A stretch of 64,000 bases of DNA. Origin: Mactromeris polynyma. Taxonomy: Eukaryota; Mollusca; Bivalvia; Venerida; Mactridae. The position numbers were made by a program, and so were the translations under genes. The notes under the pieces are model-generated. The model did not search any database. It was not told the DNA's origin and saw only the letters and a list, made by a program, of their open reading frames with translations. Of this stretch, positions 24,300 through 37,200 are shown in pieces; the stretch's first letter is position 1; each line of letters opens with the position of its first letter. The DNA is taken from positions 20,156,255-20,220,254 of the forward strand of contig JASFXZ010000011.1 of the NCBI GenBank assembly GCA_032209605.1. The letters run 5' to 3'.

Positions 24300-26610
24300 T
24301 TATCAATAGTATTAACACCGTGGTACGTTTTAATTGAATGATACATATGTATGAATAAAAGTGTTAACCAATTAGACTTAGTTATTTACTATGAAGTGTG
24401 AAAAGAGAAACACATATACATATTACCTAAACTCGGAATTCCGGTACCATCTACGTATAGGAGAAGGTAATATCTACATGTAGACAGATTAATAGGATGT
24501 AACACGTTCATACAAATTGCTTATACAAACTGTAATACATACTGAGCAAAACTGCTAAAATCAGTTGTGTATTCCATCATTAATGAGATTGACATACTCT
24601 TGACGCCTTGCAGACACCGCTCCCTTACATCTGACAAACTGAGGTGTAACAACTTTGGCGGAGTTGTTGTAAACATATAGCATCGAAAATCAGTTCAATA
24701 AGTTTCGAACCATAATAGTAAGAACATAGAGATGCAAGATACACAAGCCAATGTGAACTGTCACATACACTGATTAATGTTCCTATGAAATATCACGCCC
24801 TAGCTAGAACAGCATTGGCTGATGTGTAAACACAAATTAATTTATTGTTTGCTTTACAGTCATTTTTATCAAGTAAATGACTATAATTGTTAATGTTCTT
24901 AGAGAATGAGGAACACACCATTAACTACATACGATTCTTAGAGTTCCTATGAAGTTTCATGAATGTAAGTGCAATAATCTTGGACGAGTTGTAAATGTTC
25001 CTGATATTATGCAGCTAACCAACCACGAAATGTATTGTGATATACAATAACATGATCATTAAGTGCGCATGTGTTTAAAATCGTTATATGGGCATCAAAA
25101 CTACAGCGTATCAGAACAATAAAACTGTGCTTTCTTTTAACGTAGATAATTGTACGAGCAATGATTTTAAGCATCATAAGATATAGACTTAGTGTATACT
25201 TTACCAGGTGCAAGCCCCTAGTAGCAATATATACACAGTGACAACTGACGTACGCATTCTGGAATGAAACTTTGATCAGAACAGAACATATTGTATTTCT
25301 GATGCAGAATAATAAACTATAATATCTAAATACGAAAGAATGCTTTGTTGTGTCTTGAAATTAAGGGTAATCTGTGTTGGATTGTAATAAAATTATAAAC
25401 ATGTAGCCAAATTATAATGTCCCAACGATAAAGTGCAAACAATTGTACGCGTCCATTTAGAGTACAGTCGGACTGCGTTTATTCGACAACTTTCTATCCA
25501 AATACTCGCTATTATGCGAAATAAATATCAGGTCCCGATGTATCTTCTTATGCTCGTCGAATTGAAATCATCGAACTCAGCGTTGCATTACGTATGTTTA
25601 TGTAGAACATATTACACTATACGCCTCATGTATTGTATTGACACATCAAAATATTTATATATAATAATGTTCGTAAATACCACGTGATCGTTGAAGCACA
25701 TAGATTGCGATAGTATGTTACACGCCTTTCAGATTTAATGAAAATATACTGCATGCCAAATGTTTGCAAATACATTTAGGAGTTCAAAAAACTTTAGGCT
25801 CTGGTGAGTTAATCTAACAGATAAAGATTATTGACAATGTCCCCCTGCGTGTCTACATCAGTATCTAAATACTGCAATGATATACATAACGCCATTAAAA
25901 ACGCAACTATATCACGTTAGCCTTCATTTTGTTCCAAGTCTAAAAAGCATTATATTGTTACAAATGAGCAAATCATTCTTCAAAAGAAATTAAACTATGA
26001 CCCTTGTATTCATATTTAATAATTAATTAAGTTTTGGAAAGTATGTTTGAGAATTAAAATCGGACAGATCGAATCAGTTGCCTGTTCCACTTAAAAATCA
26101 TGAATACAACCCACGTAAGTAATTATAATATTAAACACATTTCCGAATTTATAAAATTCCAATTGACAACACCTACAGATTACAGTCATTTCTACTTTAA
26201 ACCCTTACTCTGTAGATTGTATCAGCATTACTGGACCAGCAGATGTCTTATCAACGGGATACACGCATGTTTCTCAGGTTAAATTAATCGAATAATTAAG
26301 TAGTTCTACTTGTATGTAAGTGACAACCTACGTGTCATATCGATTTCTAGATTTCGCGACAAGCCCTCCCGACAATACAAAGAAAGATTTGATTTTCGAT
26401 AGACAAATTCAAATTTTGAAATCAATTACTTATCTCGAACAGAGGTTTCGGTTTTTGACTGATATAATACAAACGTAATATGATTTTAAGCGGTTGTTTT
26501 ATTACAAATATCGTAAAATTTCATTTCGATGTGATAATTCTTGTATTAATTTTTCATAAGGGAAATAAAAAAGATACGGCATACTTGAGGAATATAGATA
26601 TAAAAAATTG
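24300..26610. other. No gene seen
   Basis: AT-rich. One possible transposon end, 'tacagtcggactgcgtttat' at about 25462, resembles TA-CAGT termini, but no partner end was found. Confidence 0.35.
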
Positions 26611-26619
26611 TATTTACCT

Positions 26620-27460
26620 CCTAGCAGACACCGAATGCCAATGCCAACGTTGGGTTTTGGTCATGAGGTCGCCGACCACAATCCAACGTATAACCAGCGT
26701 TGAAACCACGACGTCCGTGTAACGTCGATTAACGAAGTTGTCGTAACGTAACGTAATCGTCGGAAGCGTTTATAAATTTTCATCTGATATAAAGATCTAT
26801 ATATAGTTACCATAATTTTATACAATTTAATAGTATTAAACCTCTATCATTATAATAAAACTGTGAACTATTATAGATATTTATCATAATTTTCTACTTA
26901 ATAATATAAAAAATAAAATCGAAACTAAGCAACATACCAGCTCTGCATGTTGTAGAAATGGATGAATACATGTATAAGCATACAGATTTTGGAAAGCGAA
27001 ACACTGCTGAGTTAAATTGCTGTTCCAGCAAGTATGTTGATAAAGTATATTAAATGCATTTTACATTTGATATATTTTGTGCCAGTAGCTGTTTGCATAG
27101 TGCTTGAAAATCAAATAAATAAAGGGAATTGGTGGGATATTATCGCGAAAATATATGATATTTCAGATATATTCAAAATTGATCATTAAACGCATATATT
27201 ATCATTATTTGGTTGATATTTTCACTATAACATATCATTCAGAACTTACATTTATCTTTTAATAAGGATATACAGGCCCGGATCCACCGGGTGGACCAAG
27301 GGCACTGAAATGGATATTCGTCAGAAATGGTCGTAATTGCGACGTTGGATAGACGTTGGGTTTCTGACGTATATCCAATTAGCAAAACCAACCAAAATCC
27401 AACGTTAAACCAACGTCGGGGTCCAACGTCTATGAACCGTTGAGGACGTCATATGTCTGG
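26620..27460. repeat. CAACGT-rich repeat in two halves around about 560 bp
   Basis: Clusters of 'ccaacgtt' and 'aacgtcg' occur at 26635-26760 and 27335-27460. They look like one palindrome-rich element split by an insertion, or two copies of a small MITE. Confidence 0.4.
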
Positions 27461-27649
27461 GGAGCTGCTTCTGCTGTAGAAATATTTCATTCAGTTCGAT
27501 CAACATGTAATTGATGATGCGAATCTGCTACGAAAATAAATGAAACAAATTGTTGATTTAATGCGGTCATTTCCCTCTACTTTGTCATTCAAAGCTAAAA
27601 TACAGTAAAAACGAATACTATCATTAACAAAATGGTAAATGAGACATAC

Positions 27650-27895
27650 ATGTACATAAAACAGTGCCTCAGGACTGTGAGGCCTACGGGAAAACAACAA
27701 TCCATAAAACATAAGGCACTTGAGGAGGTTACAGGGTACATATGATAGGAAACAGATGCTCAAGGAATGGCATGTATTAATTCCTAAAAGCAAACAGCAG
27801 GGTCATTGATTCCATTTATTGTATTAATTCCTAAAAGCAAACAGCAGGGTCTTTGATTCCATGTATTGTATTAATTCCTAAAAGCAAACCGTGGA
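27650..27895 (-). repeat. Dispersed repeat fragment plus 47-bp tandem repeat
   Basis: 27680-27760 matches 11650-11730 ('aacaatcc..aaaacataagg'). It is followed by 'gtattaattcctaaaagcaa' units at 27774, 27821 and 27868. Confidence 0.65.
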
Positions 27896-28375
27896 CACTC
27901 AACTAAGTATTGCAATAATAATCATTCACATCGTCGGCGGTTTCAAGTTCATAATTTACTTTATATGTTATTATTATTGTTATTGTTATTTTAAGGTATT
28001 TTTCGCTTCCGGTAATAACAGGTTGTGTTTTAAGTAAAGATAAATGTGTTTTATATGTGATATACGCATAATGTGAGGTCAATTATGGGACCATATTGAA
28101 TTACTGACATTTCTATTTTATAAAGTTAGATTTGGATAATCATTGTAATTGCAAAGTTTCGAGACTCCTCCCATAGTTTCTTCGTTTAGAACGTGTATCG
28201 ATACATCTGAAGCAAAGAACTAGGACTTATTTGTTCACGAAATGTGTGCTCTTGGGATTGAGTAGTAGAGTGACAAATTGACGTTTTAAGCACGGTTGTC
28301 GACTCCAATGCACCGATAATTTCAAACATATGTCTTTCCGATACGTTGAGATCCTAAGAAAGAGTTCGTGTAAAA

Positions 28376-28600
28376 TTAAAAATTCACGCTGACGATCACG
28401 CCGACATTGTATCGGAAGCGGTTACTGGCCGGATTAAGTGACATGTATACCATGGGAACCAATGCGGGACTCAATAAGTCTTTAATAGACTCCATGTGAT
28501 GTACCTCCACGGATGCGCCACCTTGTGGGACGATATCGCTCGGGACAACGATTTGACAATCCTGTGGTAATCGATAGGCGTCTCTACGAACGCACTTGAA
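28376..28600 (-). CDS. Possible coding fragment, unrecognised
   Basis: Seventy-four codons without a stop in a locally GC-richer stretch, reading QDCQIVVPSDIVPQGGASVE and then SPALVPMVYMSLNP before TAA. No start, splice chain or family recognised. May be an exon or a mobile-element remnant. Confidence 0.2.
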   Translation of the reverse strand, partial: FKCVRRDAYRLPQDCQIVVPSDIVPQGGASVEVHHMESIKDLLSPALVPMVYMSLNPASNRFRYNVGVIVSVNF

Positions 28601-29012
28601 CTACAAACTAGATGCTTTATAAAGTGCAATATAAATTCAGTACATTCTTCACAAAATAGGAAATATACATTTTAATATGACTACCAAATGACCTATTAGG
28701 TGCAACAGGATCTAACAGGAAATGCATAATCTGACTTTTCGTGATATAAGAAAAAGCAAAATAACTAATTAGGAGTGGGTGTGCGTTGCTGCAACTCAGT
28801 TGGCTGATGATAGACATAACCAGTTTAATTACAGACGACGGTTTTATATTAAACTATTGCCACTTGAACTACAAACTAGATGCTTTCTAAAAAGCACAAT
28901 ATCAATTAAGTACGTTCTGTACAAAATAGGAAATAGACATCTTAATAAGACAACACAATGACCAATAAGGAGCAACAGGAACTAACAGGAAAGGAGGGAC
29001 TTGAAATTACAT

Positions 29013-29020
29013 TATAAAAG
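29013..29020 (+). promoter_or_regulatory. TATA box of the His/Cys-rich secreted protein gene
   Basis: TATAAAAG, followed about 30 bases later by 'cctgttactgcagtcttt' as a likely transcription start region. A donor 'aagc|gtgagt' at 29076/29077 suggests a short untranslated first exon. Confidence 0.6.
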
Positions 29021-29044
29021 CGACACGTTTGCACAGCCTGTTAC

Positions 29045-32000
29045 TGCAGTCTTTGCATTCGCTTCTCCTATTAAGCGTGAGTATTATGTATTACGTTAAG
29101 TATTTAAATTTATTTAGTTAATTTTTAATTTAAAAGTATTTTATACTGATGTCATATGCATTTTACCAGGGATAGTTTTGTTCAGTAAAACTGCTTATTT
29201 CCTTGATAAGGTATTATCTTGAGGAAATGATTTCATCAAATGCGTTTTAATATAAATATAGTTATGGTATTGCTATCGAAAAAGTATGCTCGATTAATAA
29301 TGGAACTTTTTAAAAGGAATGTTTGGTGTTATTAGAATATATCTATATGCATACATGTTGTATATGTTTTTTACCTGGGCTACTTTGTGACAAAGAATAA
29401 GGAATATTGGGAGATATTAAAAGAAGATTGTACAATATAGATACCTACAAAAAGAGCAAGTATGAAGTCGTTAGCTTCCCTGCTGTCTGTAGCTGTACTC
29501 ATTGGAGTGACCACTTGTATGAGTTTACAGGAGTACGAAGGTAATGTACAACCTTTCATCATATTTTAACCAACATATTCATGCAATACCCTCACCATTG
29601 AATATAGTTTTCGTTTCTAATGTTCTCCAGGCAATGGTTTGTGGTATTTTCACAAGTCAAATAACTTCTTAGTATATAAAGTATAGCATTCTTGCAAGTG
29701 TATTTATCAATATGTACTTTACTTATAATCAGTCAGTATACTTGATCCATATTTAATACGTCACCGTTTATTTTCAATTATAACGGACAGTTCCTTTGTG
29801 TAACTTGATATGATGAATAAATAATGGTTACTAATGTTACTCTACATCACACAAATATCCGTCTATATCCTTGACAATTCTGATGATCGAGATAATGAGT
29901 AGTAAAAATGTCCTAATTCTCTTCATACATTATTTGTGTTCTGATTTCAATGCTTTATATACATTCATCGTTGTGATTAACGTGTTTCCCTGGCTTGCTT
30001 TATAAATAACAGTTTTTGTTTAGATTCTCCATCTGCCAAACATGCATAATAGTATGTATTTCAACATTTCAAATATCTGTTCATTGTTTATGTAACCATT
30101 TGTTGGTTGAGAGAATGAAACTGCTATTTTCCAATTTATTTTAAACTCAATATCAAAGCGCTTGTTTCTATCAAATATTTATGTACGTTTATGCTTATGC
30201 TTTACACAGCAAATAATCACTCAATGTCTTTGCATAGATGTTTATCTTAAATGGTAAACATTGAGATAAATCCTTTATCTAACAGATGATGATGCAAATA
30301 CTCGAGACCTTGGATGGGGCATTCATTGGCATTGGCATTTCCATTTCCATGCGCTTGAGGAAGACGAAGCACCAACACAAACCTGCGACGGACTCGCATG
30401 CCGTATGTGTGCGAACTCCGATTATGTGGCTAACATCAATAAAGATATGACGGTAAATTTTCCGTTCAAAGGTAATTGTTTTAATTATTACATTTCGTGC
30501 CTGTGTGTACACATTCTTTCATCTCTGAAATGGGTTGATGTAATTCATATGTTATAGAACCTGTCGTACACATATCCAGATAAGATATTCATCACAAAAT
30601 GTGATCATATGATCAAATTTTCTTCTTGGAATAAGTTTTTAAGTTGAGGTTGTATCTAATTTACTGACAAAATTTAAAATTATGCGATTTGAATGCGACA
30701 TCCAGGAACAAAGGTAGGGGCATGCTTGCATTGCTTCTTATCATGAAAAGGACGTATTGATAAAATACAAGCGAGCACGAAATGCCACACACAATGTGCA
30801 CTGGCACTCCAAACGTACAGAAACGTGTAATTCTGTATTCGGTATACGATTTTAACAATTTAAAATGACAGCAGTGACTCGAGATAGTAATAAAACCTAC
30901 CAGTATTGCCTTAGAAAGGTCAGATGCAAAACACCGATGGAGGTTAACTCCTGGATTAAGGATGCACGAAACCTTACACTTATCTCGCCAACACCCAAAT
31001 ATACCGCAATTGTAAAATCCCCACTGCAAACTAACACTCAATTATTCATGATAATTTGCATACAGCTTAATACTGTTTAAGTACGACACCAATAGTGTTG
31101 ATATAAATGAAGGAGTCAAACAACCATTCACAAACCACCAGGAGGCAGGCAATTATATATATGTGTAACTGTGCACTATAACTTATCAGAAGCCATAGCG
31201 TATGCAGAGTAGTTGTTAAGGACGTAAAAGATGGACACAATATAAACAGCATACGCTCTCCTTCCGTTACCGAGTTAAGGATTGATCGTCATTATAAAGT
31301 ATAATGATGTTAGAAGCACACATATACTTCAGCCATCATTTTTGCACACCTAAAGAATAAATGATTGCGAAAATTAATTACTAATCAAACATAAGTCTAA
31401 CTTTATCATTTTGGAAAAATATTGAGAACCTCAGACCTGATGTGCCTGAAATTGATACCATATTGTTTCATACAATGTATGTCTCGAACTTATATATTAC
31501 AGGATGTTTAGTTGTGTCCAAAGTAGGCGATGGGTACAGTTTCCAACTTGAAATGGGCGACAGGAAGTTTGATTCAAACCCCTACGAAAGTAAGTCTTAA
31601 CATAAGCAAGATGGTGAAATATTCGGATGAGCTTGGTGAAATGAACATGGTTGACATTTGTGTATTATATTCACCGTCTGTTCTTTCATTTTTACCATGT
31701 TCAACTTTAAGTAACGATTGCTTTATGTTGTTTATGGTTCACGATAAATTGTATTCATATTTCGATTCATCTTGTCATAAGGTCATGTTTTTGTTTTCAT
31801 GTTGTTATTTGCTATCAGTAATGTGTCTTTGTTTCGCACAATGTTCATTTTAAAAGTTGATAAATGCATGTATTTATTTTATGCTTTACAGTGGTTTATA
31901 GGGATTTATCAGTGAAATAAAAATCGTATTTTCACTGTTTCAAACAGTGAAAATATCATTTTGATATTTCTCACTGTTCCGATTTTTGGGACTATTTTTT

Positions 32001-33768
32001 ACCCCACTGGTAACCCCAAAAGGGAAATCACTATGTAGAAACTAAATTGAATTGCCTCCCTTTGTATTGAAATGAGAATAAATCACAAAATTACCTCCCT
32101 TTTGTACATGTACTAAAAAAAACCATGACGTCATCATCCGGTATACTTGTTGACATTTCGAAGGAAGATGCGGTTGTTTTCCGCTTGTATTTCACATAAT
32201 TTCGAACAAATGCACTTTCTTTATATATATTTATTTACATAGCGATATCTTGTCATGCGAGTATTTTTATTAAAGTGCCTGTACCGTCAAAAACTAAAGT
32301 TACTTTATTTTTCGTCTGCAACATTTAACAATATAGCTCTAGTTAACATGGAACAGCTATTTTCACGGAGTGGCAATTTCAACCACACGGAATCTAGATC
32401 AATGGGACTCTCCCAAATGGTCAACAGTTCGAATGTACAAAACCTGAGGTAGTCTGTATCTTATATAACGTAGCCACGCGAAGAAACCCCTTTCGCTAGA
32501 CCATTTAAGATAGTTCGTGTCATCTCTGACAGTGACAGTGGTGGCTATTCATGTGCAAAACTCGTCAGTTACTACAGACTGTTTAAAAGCGTTCTCCAAA
32601 TTTCAAAGTTTCTTTTGTTAACAAGTTATTTCCATCTTTACGTGTTGTCAATTTCATTTCCAACATGGCGTCGCGCTTTGATCATTTAGCGATGTGCTAT
32701 GAAAATTGCTACGCCATAATTTGATGAATAATTTTAAAACAAAGTTGTTTATTTATAATTTCATGTGAAAAAATGATAAAATTGTCACCATATTTCATAT
32801 CAAATTGTTATGTTATCGATTTTCCATTGCTGTGTAGTTGAATAAATTGGTAAAAGTTCGCACTATTTTGTCAGCGGTTGATGAAAAATCGATAGTGTGT
32901 TAAACGGCTACTGAGAGGCACCGCACATGGTAGTAAATGAGACGCTCGAGTAGTTAGTTATTGGTTAAAATAATGTTTAATTCTTTCAAAAAGCATAAAA
33001 TAAAAAGAATATTCGTTGATTTCGATGGAAGACCGAATTTTATTTCACTCGTGATCAAAAGAAAAGTATATTTTCACTCGTGGCTACGCCACCTGTGAAA
33101 ATATATATTTCTTTTGACTACTCGTGAAATAAAATTCGATCTTCCATCGAAATCAACAAATATCATCTATATATTTGATGAAAATGTACTCTATACGAAT
33201 GATACATTAAAATATGTTTACATGTAGCTTATAGTCACATATATATATAATGATCATGTAGTGACTACTAAAACTATTAGGATGGAAGATCAACCTTACG
33301 AAGGCCAGCTGGATGGCTACCTCACTTACAAACTCCATATTCCGGGTTGAATTCGAACCCTCAGCTGCAAAGGGCAAGTGATTTGAAGTCGGTTACCATA
33401 ACTCCTTGACCACAGAAGCCCTAGCAATTAATATTTTTTTATTAGAGATGTCTATCTATGACATAAACATAAATTGTTTTAAACGCGTTTGTCGTAGCGC
33501 TATGAATAATTTCTTATTTATTAATGTTATTACATAGATTATTTGCACATTGTAATATTTTTTATATATGCATAAGAAAATGTTTTTTTTAGTGAATGAA
33601 GTTGGTGTATTGCCTTGTATGCGTTCTAAAATGAATTCTGCCGAAGCTGCACTTTGTCCCCAGCTTTACAACGTAAACAAAGAAGATAGAACACTATGTG
33701 CCAGAATTAAGAAGTCTGTTCGAGTCGGAGTAAGTTTTGAGAATTCCGAAGAATTCAACATTTCTTAA
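29045..33768 (+). CDS. Secreted His/Cys-rich protein gene, novel family
   Basis: Untranslated exon about 29045-29076 and coding exons 29462-29540, 30286-30471, 31503-31589 and 33593-33768 (stop TAA). All coding introns are phase 1 with AG/GT borders, giving about 175 residues. Exon 1 is a signal peptide (MKSLASLLSVAVLIGVTTC). Exon 2 has an acidic start, then WGIHWHWHFHFHALEEDE, alternating His with Trp/Phe, and three cysteines in CDGLACRMC. Exons 3 and 4 add four more cysteines and a basic segment (ARIKKSVRVG). Inference: an extracellular, disulfide-bonded, possibly metal-binding protein. A defence, shell-matrix or transport role cannot be told apart. Intron 3 holds a 1.3-kb repeat and a SINE. 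The 5' acceptor before the ATG (about 29440) is uncertain. Confidence 0.65.
29462..29540 (+). CDS. Secreted protein gene, signal-peptide exon
   Basis: 79 nt from ATG 29462: 26 codons plus one base, donor 'g|gtaatg'. Start Lys, hydrophobic core LASLLSVAVLIGV, then TTC-M as a plausible cleavage region. Confidence 0.7.
30286..30471 (+). CDS. Secreted protein gene, His-rich exon
   Basis: 186 nt after 'atctaacag', ending 'aaag|gtaatt'. Five histidines alternate with Trp/Phe, followed by CDGLACRMC. Confidence 0.7.
31503..31589 (+). CDS. Secreted protein gene, exon 3
   Basis: 87 nt after 'atattacag', donor 'gaaa|gtaagt', phase 1-1. Encodes CLVVSKVGDGYSFQLEMGDR and on to NPYE. Confidence 0.6.
31875..33174. 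mobile_element. 1.3-kb interspersed repeat, copy 2
   Basis: Near-identical to 10078-11304 and located in intron 3 of the secreted-protein gene. Its end at 33015-33157 is a complete palindrome ('gttgatttcgatggaaga' to its reverse complement). Copy 1 has lost most of one palindrome arm. Confidence 0.75.
33255..33425 (-). mobile_element. tRNA-derived SINE, Leu-like head
   Basis: Minus strand reads 'tgtggtcaaggagttatggt' (A box) and 'gagggttcgaattcaaccc' (B box) with a Leu-like long variable region. Confidence 0.55.
33593..33768 (+). CDS. Secreted protein gene, last exon
   Basis: Acceptor after a T run ('tgttttttttag'). In frame with exon 3. Three cysteines (PCMRS, LCPQL, LCARI) and end EEFNIS-stop. 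Confidence 0.6.
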
Positions 33769-33949
33769 TGGATTATTTTTTCTTTTCGAAATATGCAAAG
33801 AGTTTTATAAGCCGAGTATGCCCCTGTATTTGCCCTCTGGTCCGTGTTTGTATCTGAGTGTGCGTCCTCCTTTTGGCCAGATTTGTCAAGGGAACGTTCT
33901 TATGTGTTGAATGTTAAGGTGTTGAAAACACCCAATTAAAACAAATATA

Positions 33950-34200
33950 AACAAGTATCTTTAAAAAAGATGGTCGGAGCATTTTGAAGGTTACGACTTG
34001 TTCTGCAACATAAAAAATGCGAAAATGTTAGGATTGCTGGTCACTCCAGATCCAAAATGGATTTCGGTAAATTCACCGATATTTAGTAGGTTTCGGTAAA
34101 GTAACATACCCTTTATCAAAAGGTTTATACTGTTTGTATAAATGATAAATGTGTGCACCAGACTGGCTGCACATTTTACCTATCAATTTTATTGTCAAAC
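33950..34200 (+). repeat. Relative of the 291-bp insertion in copy B
   Basis: Shares 'gctggtcactccagatccaa' and 'aatggatttcggtaaa' with 48616-48906. Confidence 0.6.
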
Positions 34201-34209
34201 ATGTTTTTA

Positions 34210-37200
34210 TTAAAAAGGGTTTTACCAAAGAGTCGGTGTGACATATGTATTTGAAGAAACCCATATGGACGTTTTTGTAATTTCAGAAAACGATGCTAAG
34301 ACACGAAGTTGAATTGGGCTGCATAGACCTTCCATAGAGCTTGGACATGTTTTCATGACAAGCAGTTATTCGGACCCGGAAAGAGTTACTGACTATGATA
34401 TTATATACTTTCATCTACATATATATATTTATTCTGTTTATAGTGGAACACACTCGTATCGTACCCGCTTATGACAAACACTCGGATAGCATGTAGTATT
34501 TTTAATCCCCGACCAAGCCCTTCTACCTTTTATTGTTTAACTTCACGGTTATAATAAATTTGGATAAAGTGAAATGTTGGATATAGCGTAAAAATCTGTG
34601 TGTCACGAAAGGAATATGTTAATGCAAACGTACTTGGTTATAATGTTATGTACAATTTCGAATGGTGGATAGCTTTTCAATACCTTTTTTATATTAGCCG
34701 AATCGGTTTTGTCATGGTTTAGTTTTAAAAACATTGCTTTATTAAGACATGTGCAGTTCATGTTTGACTGTACAACATTAATATGGAAAAAAAAATGAAA
34801 AGCTATACAACTCAAAACAAGATACGAAATATTGCAACAATAGTTGTAGTCGTATATATTCATGCAACAACTACAATTTTGTTATTTGTTCGATCCATTA
34901 ATAAACGAAACACAATGCATGTTCTGCATCACTATACACACAAATCTTTAACAAGTCAACACTTATGGACGTAATAAAGAAATTTAATAAAATCTCCTTG
35001 TTCCCAATAACTCGGTCGATGCGTTTTCCACTGTATACTTTTTCTATGGATGTGTGATTTTTTCTTTAGGAATGAATATTTTGCTAAACTGCAATAAACT
35101 CCCAACGATTTAAAACACCCGAATTCAAATTCATTTCGAAACAACGCAGAAATATGCTTGATAATAATTATTACAATTATGTACATGAATACTTTGCTTT
35201 CCATATGATTTACTCGCAATGCTATATTGATGTTTGATTGATAGACTTTATTATATTTAACATTTCTCAGCAAATAAAACTACATAAAAACACATAGTTT
35301 GTCAAATGATTTCTTCCGCTTTTGTATTTGCAAAAGAAGCGGATGCATTTGATCAGAATGAGTTTAGACTGGCAGCAGTATGAACGGTAGCAATATGATG
35401 GCTGCCTTCTGTCTGTGGTGCCAGTGCCGTATTACATTTAAGAAGCAGTATACGTGGGTCATCAGTAAGGGCAGTTATACTGGCTCTTGTGTCAGTGGTA
35501 AACATCGCCTATATCGTATAAATAACTGAAGACTCAATTACAGAAACTGATGCAATATTACAGACAATAAAGAAAAGCGGCAACACAAAATATTATTACA
35601 ATTAGTCAAAAGATATACTTAAGGCCGGTTCATGGTATATTCCTACCTTTTGCGATTAATTTCTCAGTCAACCTTACATGATTATTCCATCGAGTTCATG
35701 TTACCAAAATATGTTAATATATATGTAATGTTACCGTATTTTCTCTAAATACGGTTGTCTCAGACTAGTGTCAGCAGGTGTGCATGAACTTCATTTGTTT
35801 ACATGTAATTACATAAACATTAATTGGCCAACGTTAATTAGCTTTATAGGGGTATATCTTGTCAGTGAGCTAAGGCATTTGTTACTTAATTTGCACAATT
35901 GTGGTCAATCGCCATCACAGTAAGGACAAAATTAACAAAGACATTCAATATAAGAAAATTGTTCAGGTTCAATATTACAGAAATGTCACCATGATCGTAG
36001 TGTAGAGACACATGCTGTGTTAATGTCCATTCAGTTAACAACGACGTCGATGGGTATAAAGGCTATAAAGGTTATAAAACATCCTGTTACAGAATCCCAG
36101 TTTAATATAACACTTGTTAACCTTTTGGCCATCTTTCACACAATGAAGTGCTACGACAAGGTGATAGGTGACTCACGACTCTAATGGCTCTTGTTAATGA
36201 AAGTCAAGCAGGATTTAGCATTGTCAAAATTAACTAGTACAAAGTCATACCTAATTCGGCCTTGATGTATTCCATTCATTCAACAGCTCCGTTATTATAC
36301 TTTATATATTAGACATTTATAAGTTAATCCGAATCCGAAGTTGAGTTCTAAATCCGAAAAAGCGTCATCTCAAAACTTTATCAAGGACATACTAGCAAAA
36401 CCAATTTGGTTTTTTAGACACAGCAACATTACAACAGAAAACAACACTTATATCTTTAATAAAAGGTTGGTTGTTTGGTCTTACTGGATTATAACCAGCC
36501 GTCCTTCGATTGCCCTGATGTTTGCCTGATATTTAAATAATGGCAACATAATTATTATATTTAATACTCAATGTCTCGTGTATGTGGTACTCATTATTTT
36601 TAAAATTCAACATACTTAGTAATATATAGTCTGATTTGTTTAAGAGAGTATTCAATACTCCGAAACATTTTCGAATAATTTATTTTTGGACATTTAAATG
36701 CGCGGTCATTGTAAATACATGTATATCATATATACATATACGTGCAGACAGCAACAGTTTTATAAGATGTCTGTATAAATGTTTTCACTTAATATTGATG
36801 AAAACACCTTATGTCTGCATCTTGTCAATATATGTCGGATATCAGTTTTGACAGCTTTGTTGACAATTTATCCTTCAACTGCTTTGTTCTAGCTGTGTAA
36901 CAACCCGTTTTGTAATAAAATATTTCGAAGTTGACAGAAAATTCTTATTTCATCATGAAATAACTGGAAACCAGTCTACATATGTAAAATGAGTCTTATT
37001 TCAGCAGACTAAAAAGAAAACTCATGCAATAAGTACATTATTTTAAATAACCCGTTTTGTAATAAAAAAATCAAAATGCACAAAAATGATTAATTTCAAC
37101 ATAAGATAACAAGAAACATATGGAAAATGTAAAACAAGTCAATGAATTGAAAATGTTACTTGCTTATGATTGGTTCATTTACAAATACTGACATAACCAT

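Noticed and set aside
30661..31041. 126-codon minus-strand frame
   Set aside because: Within intron 2 of the secreted-protein gene; no family resemblance and no promoter or splice support.
36341..36529. 'SSQNFIKDILAK', resembling an eh1-type motif of homeobox genes
   Set aside because: Short, no donor or downstream homeobox seen; likely chance.
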